From contig NC_016131.3 in the NCBI RefSeq assembly GCF_000005505.3, forward strand, positions 50,701,355 to 50,765,354: a stretch of DNA of 64,000 nt. The letters are read 5' to 3'. The notes under the pieces were generated by a model, which searched no databases, was not told the origin of the DNA, and worked only from the letters and a program-made list of their open reading frames with translations. Origin of the DNA: Brachypodium distachyon (lineage: Eukaryota; Streptophyta; Magnoliopsida; Poales; Poaceae). The position numbers and the translations under genes are program-made. Positions within the stretch are counted from its first letter, which is position 1. Each line of letters opens with the position of its first letter. Shown here piece by piece: positions 12,760 through 24,439 of the stretch.

Positions 12760-14065
12760 TCACTTCCATGGATCAACTTGACTGCTTGATGTCGAGGTGG
12801 ACGCATAATCAGTTGCCCCCTCTTGCTTCTCGTTGAGCTGAAGAATGCCTCCATCAGTATAATCTACACCCTTGGTCGCATCATTACTAAGCTGGGATGC
12901 AACAAACTTGTCCAGGACTCTCCAGTCAGTAGTGGATTGGTCGACAGCTGCATGATCGATAAGTTGAACATGGTGGTGGGCATTGACTTGGTGATCATCG
13001 GGCGATACCAAAAGAGAATGGAAGGAAGATGTCTCTAGGTCATGAGGAATAATGGTGCTGAGGACATCGTGATGATGATGGTTTGGCATTTGGAATTGTA
13101 GCTTCAGTTCCCTCTTGTAGGTGTTGTTGAGCATCTGGAGGTGTTGTTCTTGCAGCGCCGCCATGCTGTGGTGAGGGGGCATTATTCCGTTCATCGTCGG
13201 AGCGTTGAGGTCATGCATGAAGGGCCCATCGTCATCGACATACCAGCAGGGTGCATCATGGTCCAGATCCCTTCTTGTTGCCGGTAATCTCTTCTTGAAC
13301 ACCCTGCATACTACCCAACCTTCTTCCTGAAATTAATCAATATACATGGTCAATCGATCAGGTTAGCTGGAGGGCTACTTAATTTAAACACCGACAAACA
13401 ACATTTGGGAGTTGAGACAAGACGTAGATGTATAAATTGGAGTATAGCTTAAAAATTGCTTGCCTGTGGAGGGCCATTCTCGTTGGTCTCGAGGCGGTAC
13501 TCGTGCATGATCCAGTCGGACTTGTGGCCATTGGGAGCCCTGCCTTTGTAGTAGACGAGGGTCTTCCTCATGCCAACCAAGCAGTGCTTTGCATAGATGG
13601 GCTTGTCTCTCCCCGTCGCCTTCCAGAACCCCGCCGCGGTTGCCCGGTTTGTCCGAGTCCCTGTTGGGTATTTCTTGTCCTTGTGGCTGAAGAAGTACCA
13701 ATCGCTCTGCTCCTCCTCAGGACCTATCCTACATTTCTCTGCATATAGGAATGAATGAAGGAATGTACACATGATCATTTATAAATTATCAAAAATATTT
13801 CAAGACACTCTTGGATTGATATCTCATTGGTTAGACTGATTTATATGCTGCATGTGTGTTGTGTGTCAGTGTGTGTGTAGAAGGCAGGTTGGTTACCTTG
13901 GAGATCCCATGGTTCAATCTTGTAGAGATCAACATCTTTGATGACATTTAGGTCAATCCTTCTCGAGGCCACCTTCTTGCGGAGGTAGTAATCCACAAGC
14001 TCCTCATCGGTCGGGTGGAACCGAAAACCTGGAGGAACCTGCTGCTGCTGTGTACTGTTACTCAT
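12760..14065 (-). CDS. VND-type NAC transcription factor, 3 exons, 336 aa
   Basis: Exons are 14065-13897, 13738-13464 and 13326-12760, giving 1011 nt. The N-terminal 160 residues are a complete NAC domain: [19 protein letters not shown] (subdomain A), EPWDLQ (B), [20 protein letters not shown] (C), [14 protein letters not shown] and [18 protein letters not shown] (D), DWIMHEYRL and [12 protein letters not shown] (E). The combination [28 protein letters not shown] resembles VASCULAR-RELATED NAC-DOMAIN (VND) proteins, which switch on xylem vessel wall programmes; it is less like NST or SMB. The C-terminal half is His- and Gln-rich and probably activating. Intron 2 has a GC donor (CCACAG|GCAAGC), and no GT nearby restores the frame. 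The exact paralogue is not resolved. Confidence 0.9.
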
Positions 14066-14151
14066 GTCGATTGATGCGCGATACTGTCGGAGCCTTTCCT
14101 ACAGTTCGCGGTCAATAGATCGACGCGCGCCGACAGAGGATGTAGTCCAAA

Positions 14152-14168
14152 CTATATATTCTATATAT
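14152..14168 (-). promoter_or_regulatory. Tandem TATATAG boxes upstream of the NAC gene
   Basis: On the minus strand two TATATAG sequences lie side by side about 90-105 bp before the NAC start codon. That spacing gives a short 5' UTR. A longer 5' UTR with introns starting further upstream cannot be excluded. Confidence 0.35.
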
Positions 14169-14958
14169 TCCTGCTGACAATAAATATTTGTACCTATATA
14201 TGAACACAAGCTAAATTAGTCATCTGTTCCATGTGTAATTTATGTAGATCTTTGATGACAATTAGTATGGATCGAGTGGGAGGCGTGCATGTGATAATGG
14301 ATGGATGGATGGAAAGTAGCAGGAGTAGTAATACGGGAGCAAGCAAGCAAGCAGCAGCATGATCATTTGGAGTGACGCATGCATGCAGGCCTTGAGAAGC
14401 ACCACTCATTGCCCCTTGTGGAATGTTCCCTTCATTCTAAAAAGCTAGCTAGCCAGATCTCATCATGTATCATGTATGTACATATATATCTCCCCAGGGT
14501 AGCTATACCTCTAGCCGTGTATATCTAGAGTACTACTTGTATCACTTTGCACTCCTTAATTCATCACTAGCCGTGTAATCGCTTGTATTAACTGGATTGT
14601 TTCCGAGTCAAGTTACGCATGCATGCATGCATCTATGATCATATATGCCATAGCTAGCTGGTGCATATATATGCCTGACTTGAGATCTAACTAATTGGAA
14701 GCTAGTTCTGGCGATCGAATCCATTTATAGGATAAGTTTAACATACATGCATGCATATATGTATCATGTACATATAATTGTACGTACAAATTAATGAGCA
14801 CAGCCATGTGTGCACAAGGAGAGAAAGTACATACATATATGCTTAAATGATTTACACCAACGTCGTTCAGGATTTTAACAACATATGGATTCGATCATCA
14901 TGTGCTTAATTTGCAATGTAGATATATCCTTCACGACAAAATTTATGCATGTTATGTA

Positions 14959-15055
14959 CTCCTTCGGATCCATAATATATAAGTGTCTTGAATCTAGTAC
15001 GAAGTTGTACTAACTTAGTACAAAATCCAAGACTTATTATATGGATCATAGGGAG
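14959..15055. mobile_element. Stowaway-type MITE (Tc1/Mariner), 97 bp
   Basis: The ends are inverted repeats: CTCCTTCGGATCCATAATAT at the left, and the complement of the right end reads CTCCCTATGATCCATATAAT. The element is flanked by TA on both sides (14957-14958 and 15056-15057), the Stowaway target duplication. The interior is palindromic around GTACTAACTTAGTAC. It lies about 0.9 kb upstream of the NAC gene. Confidence 0.85.
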
Positions 15056-17515
15056 TATATAGGTACGCGTATGTTTTCTCACGATCGAGAAGAATCAACC
15101 TAGCATCGATTATTTAGAGCAAATATAAATGGATAAAACACACTCTAGTCTAATTTATATTTCCATGTGTATTGTCTACAAGAAAATTAAAAATTAAAAC
15201 ACACCATATGTGGGGAGCAGCAAATCATATAGCTATAGCAAGCTTACAGCTACCGAATCATGCAAAGTACTTCAAAACTTGTAAACAAAGATCATATATA
15301 TCTGCTAAATTTAAAGTTGTGCATTTCGTCAACACAACAATTAATGGAAAAAAACGAATGTAAAAAAAGGATGAGCATATCAGGACCAGTTTGGAACTTG
15401 GATCTTAAGGGAAGGTCTACATATACATACTTAAGATGGATGCAGATAATATTCCCTATAGTACTATATATCTTTGTCTGATAGAAGACAACTTTTGTTG
15501 AATTTTTGCATATCAATCAAACCGAACACATCTGCTATGTTATATATACCTAATGACTGACAGATAGAGTTCTACTTCTATGCATGTAGATGTAGGGTTC
15601 CACAGGAAGACACATTTGTAGGATTTCTTGTAGGAAACCTGAATCTAGGTTTTTGCCTGAATGAATGTACACGGAGAAAATGAAACGATCGAGATAGATG
15701 CAGGATGCAGACATGCATGCAGTACATATACCTTTATTTAATGACTTTGTTTGGATCGAAATCTTGGTGAGAGATATGTGATGAAACCTTGCCGAAATCC
15801 AGAGATCTATATATGTAGCAGAGATAGCTAGGAGACAGGGATGGACTTTTGTCTCCAGCTGCTATGTATCTTCTTCTCTTGATCTTTCTGATCTGCTTTT
15901 AGGCCTAACTCATTATCTGGCTCAGATCCCAAGAAGAATGTCGAAGAGCACACGTACAACAAACAGCAGCAACGGCGTCAGAGAAAAAAGTTTCAGAATC
16001 TCAAAGAACAGATTAAACACAACACAACAAGCTAGAGAGCTGAAATGAATGGATCCAAAAGTATATCCATCTGTGTGTGCATGAGAAGACACAAGGGCTC
16101 AGCATCAGTCTATCTAGAGACCTACCTGCTCTGCCAAAAGGCTAGCTAGTTCATCTGCATGCATCAAAGGTAGTTCTTGGCTGGCTGTTGATTACACTTG
16201 GATCTTCTTCTTGTTCCCCTTCCTCAGCTAGCAGCAGCACATGCAGAGAGAGCTGATGAGCTGCAGCTGGGAGGAGAGGAGAAGGGTTTGCAGCAGAACG
16301 GGAACGGGGAGCGAAAACGGGATTGGATTGAGATCAAATATTGAAGGAAAAAGGAGGTCGAGAGCTAGCTACCACGCAAGTGGATGGATTATACTAAAGA
16401 AATATCGGTGCACAATCTGATCTGGCCGCCATGAATATATAGAGACAGTAAGACTGAAAACAAGCTAGGCTAGGATCGATATCGATCGATTAATATCCAA
16501 GCTAGCTAGGCAAAGAATGAATTGGCCGAGAGAAGAAGATGAAAGGGAGAGAGGAAGATTTTGTGGTACTAGGGCTAGGGTAAAAGAATGGGTCGATGGA
16601 GGAGAGATGCAGAGAAAGGCAGCTGAAAAGACGGTGAGTGTGAGGCTTGAGGGGTTGAGAGGAAGAAGAAGAAGGCGTGAGAGAACAGCGACCTTTCTTT
16701 TTTTTGTCTAGTGTTAGTAGCGTGTGGGACCCAAATGTGGGACCCACGTGCAACACACGCAAAAAGGGCCCGACCACCCACCAAACAAAAATCCCTCCCG
16801 TCCACCATTCTTGCCTCGCGCCATCATTCCTTCCTTTTTCTTTTCTTTTGCTGCATGATTTTTAATTACTTTCATCCAAAAAGGCCACACTGGGAATTGC
16901 TACTCGATCACTGCCGTTCTAGCTAGAGCTAGGGTTTGTGGTTCCATCCATCTGCGGCCATGTAAACACTCTACTAGCCAGTAATAGATTATACGTCCGG
17001 TTTCTTATTCATGAAAAATTATAAATATATATACCGAAGGTCGAAAGTATATATTGATCGTTAGAAAGACACTTTCTTGAACCATATTTGTATTCAAAAG
17101 TCGACGATATAACATGAATGTCTCGAATCGGTTTGAAATGATGTCCAAAGGCGTGTGTAGCTCCTCTTCGTCGCGTCGCTCCTTCTTTTGCTTCCTTGGC
17201 CTTAGCAGATGCCTACACTTCTCCCAACTTCATTTAGATCCCCACCCGCTCGGGTTTTGACGCATCACACCGTCGGGCGCTTCTCTGGAGGCGAGACGGA
17301 CACTATATCTAGCTGGGAGGAGGAGACGGTGTGGATCTGTCGACGTGCTTGTCTAGAGGAAATGATCTCATCTCCATATATACTATCTATAGGGTTGAAA
17401 GTACGTCCAGAGTCTCGGGAAAAGAACCTTATGAGGCAAAATTGGGACTTGAACAGGACGGCAAGCCATGGGGATTTGATCTGTATGGTTTGGACCTGAT
17501 ATTTTTGTAGACCTA

Positions 17516-17536
17516 CACTACTACAGAAAGGGTTAT
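17516..17536 (+). repeat. CACTA left terminal inverted repeat
   Basis: It begins CACTACTACAGAAAGGG and pairs with the right terminus, with mismatches at positions 11, 14 and 17 of 21. Confidence 0.92.
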
Positions 17537-17850
17537 CAGTAACGGTCGAAAAACAACATCAGTAACGGTCGGGGCCGCCGTTACTAACTACGTGTTACTG
17601 ATGATATCCATCATCAGTAACGGTCGCTCCAACCGTTACTGATGTACCTATCATCAGTAACGGTCTCTGCGACCGTTACTGATGTACCATCATCAGTGGC
17701 GAGCGGCCCGACCCGACCGTTACTGATGAATACCATCATCAGTGACGGTCACGTTTCCGCGACCATCACTGATGATATGTACATCAGTCACGGTCGCTTT
17801 GCCACATTAGTGTCAGGCGAGCGACTGACACTGATACATTTTCAGTAATT
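17533..17850. repeat. Left subterminal repeat cluster of the CACTA element
   Basis: About seven pairs of the motif ATCAGTAACGGTC and its inverse GACCGTTACTGAT, 15-30 bp apart, each pair able to fold into a hairpin. In En/Spm elements such subterminal motifs bind the element's own regulatory protein. Some units are diverged (AGTGGCG, AGTGACGG). Confidence 0.9.
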
Positions 17851-18046
17851 AAAAATATAATTAAAACCATAGAAAATACACAGAAAAATATATATTTGAA
17901 TACACAGCACAGAAAAATACACAGCCACATCATTTAAAGCATATAAAGAATACAAATGTATCTCACTACACGACATTGATTACAAAGTGTCAAAATTTCA
18001 TAAAAACATATAAAGAATACAAATGTATCTCATTTCAAGTTTGAAG

Positions 18047-21000
18047 CTATTGTTGTGGGTGAACTCTAGTCACCACTTGTTCCACGCGTTCGTAGAAGTC
18101 CCCACTAGGCTTGATGACCTCATTGTTGATGAGATGGGCGAACTCCCTTTGAATGTTATACACGACCCATTTAGGTCGGTGTGCCATTGTCATTCGAGGC
18201 CGCCAGTACTCTTCCACAGCCGCGATTGACCCCTTCCACTCAGGCTTGAACATGCTGGCATTCTCCATAAGTATGTGATAGCAGTAGTAGCCATAGTACA
18301 CACTGCTGGCCAGCAAGGGAACCTGTGGTTGTGGTGAGGCTCGTCTTTATAGCCTTCACCAGCTAGTTTTCCCTTGGTCGTCACTTTCCAGGCAGTGTTA
18401 ATGAGTGATTTGATGGGTTTCCAGTACTGACCTCGAACACCCTTCTTCGGAAGTAGTGAATCGAAGTAGTACACCGCGGACCAAGGCAAACAAATGAGTA
18501 GTGTCACCCAATGGTCTCTGTTTTCAAAAGAAACAAACTTTAGTACCTAAGGGTGTATAAGAAAGATTGAATTAAAAAAAATGGTTCCATATATAAAATT
18601 CAACTTACTCCAAATTAAGGAAGAAGAGGATAAAGTCGTGGTCCACGTATTTCTCCAGACATGCCACCAAGTATTTATATGCCAGGATTCTTGAGGGATC
18701 CTTTTCTGGCTCAAGACCGATGTCACCGTAGTTGAACACCGCGGGCTCTAGAATGGCTACTTTTTTGACCTCCATTCGCCGCATTTCCCTTATTTGGTAG
18801 GCAGACCACAGCCTTAAGATGTTGATATCAAGCTTTTGGCGGTTGAAGAGGTGGAACAGTTCGTTGAACTCCACACCAAAGGTGATAGGACGTTCCTGAA
18901 TGTTCCCAATTTCTTGGTCAAAGAAGCCATAGTCTCGTGGGATTCGAATATTGATTTGTTGGGCATGCTGTTGAGAACCAGCTGATGCTTGCATGTAGAA
19001 CTGATGAAGCTCTTGCATCTCTCTGGACACGGCACGCAGGGAATCTTCGGTGACCATCGGTCTTCCAGGATAGTAAATAAGCACCCGGTCAAACTCCCTA
19101 GCCATGAAATAGGATCCGTCTTCGAATCTCTGACCTTGACGGGGGTTCTTCATGAGAATGTCAGGCCTATTGTCTTCCTAAACTCCAGTTATGTCAGGCA
19201 CATAGTGCATCTCATCTTGATTGACATTGGAGGACTCCTTGATGGTCTTGCCGCCGCGCCCCTCTTTTTATGCCTCCTCTTATTGTCTCATGCCTTTTGG
19301 TCATCTGCCTTGTACTTGTCATCGATCTTGCGGCCACCCATGGACTCAGCGGCACCCAAGAGAGAGAAGGTAGGAGGGACGCTTCCAGCCTGTGCCGACC
19401 CTGTGGTCTGGCTATCTTTGAGCTGTGGAGGCATCGACATTGCCTGCTCTTCATCTCCGCCGGCATCAACAGGAGGAAGTATCCTAGGGGAAAGGCCAAG
19501 CGGCGATTGAGAAGTACCTTTGTGGGCGGACGGAGATGGAGTCATAAAGGGCCGGCGCTGGTTGTAGAGAGATACCAAGCTCCTAGGGCACATAATATGG
19601 TAGTTTGGACAACCGCCTAGGATATCCACGCCTTCCTCCGGAGGTAGCGGGATAGCATAATCACGATGGTCGTCGATGACGGAGTCCACCATCACACTCA
19701 CTTGTGTGTCATTCATAAGAATGCCGTGCACCAGTGGCGGTGATTGTCTGGGCATCAGGCAGCCAATGGCACCTACAGACTTCCCAGGCTTGTCTACGTG
19801 GATACGACACTTCACCGGTGCCTGCGCGTAATAAGAAGAAGGCATATGTGTGTAAGATATTTATTCATGAAGGTAAGGAGTGAAAAAGAGTTTGAAAAGT
19901 ATGCTTACAAGGATGTTGTCGCTCGGACCCGGATCGTTATATATCCCGGATGCCCTCGCTTGGGTCCAGTTGGCTAGCGGGGGGGTTGTCCATGCTAGGA
20001 GCCGGGCTGTAACCTGGGGTGTATGTGTCATCGTCTTCCATACGTGTGTCGGAGGCGGCGCTGCTCTTCAGCGGGGTGCTCTTTCGCGGGGGAAGAGGAG
20101 GAAGAGGAGGAAGGAGGTTCCTCAAACCTTCCACTCCTCCCCCGAGTATGGCGTCAAGGGCGGGGTGGTCTTTGGCCAATGCCGACATCAGATGATGGAC
20201 GGCTTGCACTGCATATTCTCTTGACACCTCTTGACACACCATAAATGCCTGCTCTCGCGCCTCCGCCTTAGCTTGTTCTATTATTTCAGCAGAAGCGGGG
20301 AGCTTTTTCTAGACCCTGCTTCGCTTCGGAGCAGGCGGGAAATAATCATCCCAGCAGGCCCCTTCGCCTTCCCCTAGAACACGGCCCGTGTGCTCCGCCT
20401 TTTGCAAGCCGGCGGTCACAGCCAACTCCCACCTCTTGCTCTGCACGAAGTCAGCGGATGTTTCTGCCTTCTTGCTCTCCTCTCATTTGTGGGCATTTTC
20501 CTGTTATCATATAAGACAGGACGTGAGTATATATGGATCATGAGTGTCATAATTAACGCCGAAAACAAATTAATGCACGTGAACCCTTACCGTAAAAAAA
20601 TTAACAGGCGGCTGTGCATATTCACTCCTCTGGTGTCATGTGCTGACGTGCATATTCTCTAGTACGTTGGTCCTCCAGCATGTTATGCACTGGAGGCATC
20701 CTGCCTGCCGCCTCGAGAATTCGGTCCTGCTTGCGCCAGACCTTCTTCTTTCCCTCTTTCCCTGCACTCTCTAGCCTGTGGTTCAAGGGCTTCCTCGCGT
20801 GCAACACCCTCATACGTTCACTCTTCGCAATGAAGGCAGGGTCAGACGATTCCTTCTTGGATTTTTCCCATTCGGCCTCATCAGTTATCGACGGCCATTT
20901 CTTCTTGATGATCTCATAGGGTTTGTGTTGGAGATATGCCCTAGAGGCAATCATGTGATGATGTTATTTCCTATGTATTCATGAGTTATTGTTATTGTCC

Positions 21001-22801
21001 TTGAACATCATCACTGATATGTATCAATAAATACGTGATTTGTTTATGAGACTATGTATTCTATGATGTTGTTCTAATGGTCCCTGGTCATTGAGGTTAT
21101 GCGGACACATAACCTAGACTAGCAATGTGAATCAGTATGATGACTATGTTTCACAAGTCATAGGGCAAGGTGTTGCCGACTGATAGCATGGACTCGACAA
21201 TGAGATTGTTGAGTCGGACAGACCCGCACTGAGACACAACGAGATGATTGTCATTTGTTAGTCTCAAGTACGATGTATATGCCAGTCCTAGACCTGAGGT
21301 CATCGCATGAGCTTGAGATGTGAATCGGCCTACTTAGGGGTTGCCAAAAGCTACTCCGTAACTGGGTGGTTATAAAGGTAGCTTTCGGGTTTGCTGAGAA
21401 GCATGCTGCGAGTCATGGTTGATCAAGATGGAATTTGCCCCTCCTGTTCGGAGAGATATCTCTGGGCCCTATCGAGTGATCAGATTCGGAAAGCATGGCC
21501 ATGCGACTTGGGTTAAGTGTTATCCCGTTCGGGAATCTGTATCACAGGAACGAGAAGAGAGTCGAGCTATCCACAAGGATGACAAGCACTCGCCTTGAGC
21601 TCGACACACATATTGTGAGGCAAAAGGAACGTTGCATATGACACATTGTATGGTTCGTCAATATACCTTGTGGTTACTCGGGAGTTGGCACGTGCTGCTA
21701 GGCGCCGCTACCAACTATCGACTTGAGTCGGTGCCAGTGGACGAGTAAGGTGTTACTCGGATCCATAGTCCGAGCTCGTAGTCGTGTCCGTCTGACCGTG
21801 AACCTGTAGGGTCGCACGCTTAAGGGGATGGGACCGAATTGGATCGGATCCAACTCGTATCGGGCTTAGACTCCTAACGGGCCTCAAGTGTTGAAGCCCA
21901 CCAGGGAGGTCTATATAAGTGGAGGAGGCATACCCGGTTAGGGTTACACCAATCCAGACGCGAGTTAGACTCGGCCGTCACACCTCCATGCCCAAAGCCT
22001 TGCGATCGGATCTAGCAGTCCGCCGCACGGAGTTCTTCCCTGTACGTGTGGATACCTTGGAGGCGCTGCACCTGCGGCGCTTGGACAAACTGTTCGTGGG
22101 ATCGGCGAGGAGGAGCAGGCTGTTCGACTACTCGGCATCGACGCGCTACATCGACTCTACTTCCGCTACGGGTCTGCGCGTCTAGTGGTAATCTCGTGAT
22201 CCATTATCTACAGCATTGATCCGGGCGGAAGCGGTAGAAATTTTATTTTGTGCTAGCGTAGCGTACCGCCTTCCCCAACAGTTTGTCCCTCCACTTTCTA
22301 GCGGTGGTTTTCCAATTAGCAAGACCATTCCGCACTGCTATGTTGACGGACGCTAGGAATCGCTCGCGCCACTCGTCAGTGACTTGGAACCTCCTTGCAA
22401 CGTCCACGATGCACGTGTTTCTAACGACTTCGGAGATGTCACTCCACTCGTCGGTGATCTTGCAATATTTACGTGCAACGGCTCCACAGGTGGTTGCGAA
22501 GGCCTTATGTGCCCTCTCAGGCGACTCCGGGTGACCACGTAACAAAACTCCTTCAAGTTGTGGCTCCCCCTCGGCGTCTTCCCTTGGCTTCTTAGCCGTA
22601 GAAGCAGTTGGCTGCGGGTTACTCTCTTCCACCCGTCGCTCGTTGTCGCACTCTTCTGAACGAGAGCTACCTTTGCCAGAGCTAGTTTTGTTGGCAAAGT
22701 TGGCAATTTTCTCTCCCGATGAAGACTCTTCATCGACACGATCTACCTCCTCAGGAGCTACGTCCTCAAGAACTGATTTCTGGCTACTCTTGCCATTTCG
22801 T
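18047..22801 (-). pseudogene. Second CACTA gene: TNPA-like product with Ulp1/C48 protease-like 3' end, broken
   Basis: Blocks in order on the minus strand: 22801-22286, interrupted by a solo LTR, continuing 20925-20622, then about 20242-19937, 19845-19288, 19153-18605 and 18520-18047. The first blocks (ERAHKAFATTCG, DEWSDISEVV, DEAEWEKSKKESSDPAF) resemble plant Ptta/En/Spm transposases (PF03004 type). The 3' blocks resemble the Ulp1 (C48) cysteine protease domains carried by grass CACTA elements: HWVTLLICLPWSAVYYFDS with the catalytic His and Asp region, then VYYGYYCYHIL. At the usual Cys before GYY the codon is TAT (18293-18295), so Tyr replaces Cys. A frameshift also lies between about 18310 and 18360. 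The product is not functional as it stands. Confidence 0.7.
20926..22280 (+). mobile_element. Solo LTR 1 (BARE/Angela-like family), 1355 bp
   Basis: It starts TGTTGGAGATATGCCCTAG and ends CCTTCCCCAACA, so TG...CA with a short inverted repeat TGTTGG/CCAACA. A perfect 5-bp duplication GTTTG flanks it (20921-20925 and 22281-22285). No internal retrotransposon sequence is present. A TATATAAG box lies near 21913. The 5' start resembles LTRs of Triticeae copia elements of the BARE/Angela group; this family assignment is from memory. It splits an exon of the second CACTA gene. Confidence 0.9.
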
Positions 22802-22984
22802 ACCTATGCCATCAAAACCATCAAATATATATCGGCCGAAAATTTCGGCATGACCTATGCTAAAAAACTAGCAAATTTTGTCTACTAGGAGCTCGAAACA
22901 TGCATAAAAAACCCACCCGCATATGTACCCTCTCGGCACGATGGTCGGCCCCTTCTCCAATGACCCGACACGATGGTCGGGCCC

Positions 22985-23460
22985 ACAATTCACATAAATG
23001 AAGCACTTGGTGTATCCCAGCATGTATATAGCTAAAATCATAAGTAAACAACATGTATATAGCTAAAATCATATACTTGGTGTATCCCAGCATGTATATA
23101 AATCCTAAATTTCACTGTTCAAGGGTCTAGAAATGAATTATTAATCATAAGTAAACAGCATGTATATAAATCCTAAATTACTCTAAAATCATAAGTAGAC
23201 AACATGTATATAGCTAAAATCATATACTTGGTGTATATAAGTAAACATCATGTATATAAATCCCAGCATGTATATAAGTAAACATCATGTATATGAATCC
23301 TAAATTACTCTAATATCATAAGTAAACAACATGTATATAAGCTAAAATCATATACTTGGTGTATCCCAGCATGTATATAAATCCTAAATTTTGGCATGTA
23401 TCCCAGCATGTATATCCCAGCATGTATATAGCTAAAATCCTAAGTAAACAGCATGTAACA
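22985..23460. repeat. AT-rich degenerate tandem repeat inside the CACTA element
   Basis: Units such as GTAAACAACATGTATATAGC, GCTAAAATCATATACTTGG and CCCAGCATGTATATAAATCC recur about ten times in varying order. This is a degenerate minisatellite with no coding content. It lies in what should be the first intron or 5' region of the second CACTA gene. Confidence 0.8.
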
Positions 23461-23499
23461 ACATTTGTAAAATAGGGGCAGAAGCAGCAACAATCTAGA

Positions 23500-23970
23500 C
23501 TAACCCTAACCCTAACAGTGAACCCTAACACTAACAGTGAGAAGGAGGCAGAGGGAGCGCGCACCTGTGGGTCGAGGAAGACGGCTCGGTGGCGTGGCGG
23601 GCTCGGGGACGGCGGCCGGAGGAGGGAGACGACGGCGCGGGCTCGGGGCGGAGGAGGAAGACGGCGAGGAGGTCGCGGGCGAGGTCGACGGCTGCTCCGG
23701 GCGAGGACGACGAGGCCGTCGGCGGTGGGCTCCGATCGAGGACGGGGAGGCGCGGGCTCAGGGCGGAGGAGGAAGACGGTGCGGAATCCGGCAGGGGCTC
23801 GGGGCGGAGGAGGAAGGAGGCGAGGACGCGGGATGGCGGCGCTCGACGCGGGGCGGCGGGCTCGGGGTCGACGGCGGCGGCAGCGAAAAAATCCAGCAGG
23901 GCTTCGCCTCTCCTAGGGTTAATTACCCACTGCTGGTCGCTCTATATGTTGAGGACGCGCAGGCGGAATA
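23500..23970. repeat. Telomere-like motif and GC-rich repeat block, CACTA second-gene 5' region
   Basis: CTAACCCTAACCCTAACAG at about 23503 is followed by a very GC-rich stretch in which GGGCTCGGGGCGGAGGAGGA-type units recur at about 23638, 23753 and 23797. Open frames across it are low-complexity Arg/Gly sequence and are not credible proteins. By position it could be the promoter or 5' UTR of the second CACTA gene. Confidence 0.55.
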
Positions 23971-24005
23971 ACTCTAAATTTCGCTAAGTGTTCTCTTATA
24001 TACCC

Positions 24006-24226
24006 GACACTCATCAGTAACGGTCGAGTAAGGGAGCTGACCGTTACTGATGATCATTCAATCATTAGTAACGGTCGCGCTAGAAAGCGACCGCCACTGA
24101 TGTTCTCCTATGTGCAATGCCCAACTACTCATCTGTAACGGGCGCGTAGAAGCCTGACCGTTACTGATGAGTATAGGCACTCATCAATAACGGGTGCATA
24201 GCAGCCTGACCGTTACTGATGAGCAT
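24006..24226. repeat. Internal third cluster of CACTA subterminal-type repeats
   Basis: Four inverted pairs of ATCAGTAACGGTCG-like and GACCGTTACTGATGA-like units, the same motifs as at the element ends, lie between the end of the transposase remnant (24440) and the 5' part of the second gene. No CACTA terminus is visible beside them. Confidence 0.85.
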
Positions 24227-24439
24227 AGGACATGTACTCCAATTGTCTAGTATTTGTACATCATGGAATTCATGTATTTAAAGTTTGATGAATAAATTCA
24301 TGCATTTCTCTAGTATTTGTGCTAAATTAAATTCAAAAAATTCATCACATGCATACACAAAAGTACATCAATCACACATAATTTCACTTAGTACAAAGTT
24401 TGCATTCAAATTTAGTACGAGTACATTACAATGTGACTA

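Larger units (their letters stand above)
14066..17512. other. NAC upstream region and intergenic DNA
   Basis: AT-rich DNA with many ATGCATGC and CTAGCTAG palindromes (for example 14618-14632) and one Stowaway MITE. A purine-rich stretch at 16500-16700 and pyrimidine-rich flanks have no coding support. No other gene is seen. Confidence 0.5.

Noticed and set aside
21919..22185. An 88-codon frame at 21919
   Set aside because: It lies wholly inside solo LTR 1 and starts right after the LTR TATA box; it is LTR leader sequence.
22985..23460. Regularly repeated AT-rich units considered as a CRISPR-like array
   Set aside because: Units vary in length and order with no unique spacers, and the context is a plant transposon.
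23518..23987. Three overlapping Arg/Gly-rich open frames
   Set aside because: GC-rich repeat DNA is open in several frames at once; no domain or start context supports a protein.
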